In this document: positions 63,269-64,000 of the stretch, in pieces | Position numbering within the stretch: the stretch's first letter is position 1 | Layout: every line of letters starts with the position of its first letter | From: Anaerocolumna sp. | GTDB lineage: Bacteria > Bacillota > Clostridia > Lachnospirales > Lachnospiraceae | Assembly (NCBI GenBank): GCA_029256725.1 | Contig: JAQSXJ010000050.1 | Coordinates: forward strand, 20,202 to 84,201 | Length of the DNA: 64,000 bases | Direction: 5' to 3' | Notes under the pieces: generated by a model | The model's input: only the letters and a program-made list of their open reading frames with translations | Databases searched by the model: none | What the model was told of the DNA's origin: nothing | Program-made: the position numbers and the translations under genes

Positions 63269-63325
63269 GCATCCTATAACAGCGCTCTGCAGGCCTATTT
63301 CGATGCCGGTTATACGGTACAGTAA
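63269..63325 (+). pseudogene. possible 18-residue C-terminal remnant of a secreted glycosidase
   Basis: After an in-frame TAG the codons read ASYNSALQAYFDAGYTVQ and a stop. The sequence looks like the end of a carbohydrate-active enzyme domain. No start or ribosome site. The rest of the 470-base gap shows no gene. Confidence 0.25.
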
Positions 63326-63466
63326 GGCGGTATCTGAAAGCTCAGCCGGACAGGGAACGGCTTAAGAATATGAAAATAACTCTGCTGTAAGTGTCTGACC
63401 TTGGACCGCCCGCACCAGCAGAGGTCCTGGTTGCTGTTAACGTTTGATTATGTGAGGTGAATAATT

Positions 63467-64000
63467 ATGAAGGGATATACAAAAAAAGCATTTGCTTTCT
63501 TATTGCTTTGTACATTGTTTCTGCCATTCTTTGATATTACTGCAGAAGCGGCAGCGGTTGCCAATCCGACCTGGTATGTGGAGGAACCGGTTATTTTTCA
63601 TGGAGAGGCTAAACCCTATGATTATTATGGGGCAAAGGACCCTACCATCGTTTATTACGGCGGGAAATATCATGTGTTTTATACCGGAGCCAATCAAGGC
63701 GGCGGCTGGCAGATGCTCTATACCTCTGCTGCCACCATATCTGGGCTTAAGAATGCACCCAGAACTTATATGAGCTCCATCGGTGAGAGATATTTCTGTG
63801 CTCCCCAGGTGTTCTATTATGAACCGGGCGGCTTATGGTATCTGGTCTATCAGGACAGAACCTACGGAGCAGCTTATGCTACCACTACCAATATTGCAGA
63901 CCCCTATTCCTGGTCAGGACCGAAATCCTTTGGAATCTCCGGAAATATGGGGTGGGATTATTTTATAGTCTGTGATAATACCTATGCCTATATGTATAAT
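63467..64000 (+). CDS. GH62 alpha-L-arabinofuranosidase, partial at window end
   Basis: The first 178 residues, open to the end of the window. A signal peptide spans about residues 1-28 (FAFLLLCTLFLPFFDITAEA). The five-bladed propeller start matches GH62: KDPTIVYYGGKYHVFYTGA with the catalytic base Asp, then YLVYQDRTYGAAYATTTN and WDYFIVCDNTYAYMY. GH62 enzymes remove arabinose side chains from arabinoxylan. GAGGTG precedes the ATG. Further domains may follow beyond the window. Confidence 0.88.
   Translation, partial: MKGYTKKAFAFLLLCTLFLPFFDITAEAAAVANPTWYVEEPVIFHGEAKPYDYYGAKDPTIVYYGGKYHVFYTGANQGGGWQMLYTSAATISGLKNAPRTYMSSIGERYFCAPQVFYYEPGGLWYLVYQDRTYGAAYATTTNIADPYSWSGPKSFGISGNMGWDYFIVCDNTYAYMYN

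Overview
The window reads as chromosome of an AT-rich, anaerobic, spore-forming, plant-polysaccharide-using Firmicute, most likely a Lachnospiraceae member (Clostridium/Lachnoclostridium/Anaerocolumna-like). Pointers are a CspB-like subtilase, a YtvI-like protein behind a Spo0A-type box, a sigma-K-type promoter before two small Cys-rich proteins, a YesN/YesM sugar-uptake system, GH2, GH43 and GH62 enzymes, lysine and TPP riboswitches, and a type I holin-like toxin. This placement is inferred from gene content; no rRNA is present.

0-9 kb: a membrane chemoreceptor, a histidine phosphatase, then a sensor kinase / sugar-binding lipoprotein / two permeases / AraC-type regulator cluster with a candidate cre site. 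9-16.5 kb: two tandem Sm-like Cys proteins with a sigma-K-like promoter, thioredoxin, an 11-copy 13-bp tandem repeat, a cytochrome b5-like protein with a CspB-like protease, a VOC protein, and a BlaI/M56 regulator pair followed by a secreted protein. 16.5-31 kb: an AnfO-like protein, a choice-of-anchor A protein with Pro-rich and Cys-rich tails, a NimA-like flavoprotein, a GH2 enzyme, TldD/PmbA, an aldo-keto reductase, a 1372-residue lactocepin-type protease and an ECF S-component.

31-38 kb: larB and larC converge. Next is an rtcB locus with a 57-residue Cys protein, a 24-codon ORF behind strong signals, a terminator before rtcB, and related hairpins on both sides of the gene. A 5'-truncated old-yellow-enzyme gene follows. 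38-44 kb: a TPP-riboswitch operon for a thiamine or pyrimidine precursor (binding protein, permease, lipoprotein, ATPase), a YtvI-like membrane protein and an HTH-Panacea protein. 44-53.5 kb: a 233-bp palindrome, DUF2156 and typA, a deleted SSB-like gene, a polysaccharide deacetylase, a second 243-bp palindrome abutting a decayed GH43-CBM6 gene, then the lysine riboswitch with dapA and dapB.

53.8-57.2 kb is a nitrosative/anaerobic stress cluster: DUF438-hemerythrin, DUF1858, a RIC/ScdA gene carrying an in-frame TGA, and a Crp/Fnr regulator. An FNR-like box is centred at -41.5 from the predicted RIC start site. 57.4-57.75 kb holds the type I toxin locus. 57.9-63 kb is a four-gene Gld-like ABC exporter operon. 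The window ends inside a GH62 arabinofuranosidase gene. Five genes show decay (OYE, SSB-like, GH43-CBM6, RIC, and a short tail before GH62), an unusual density for 64 kb.
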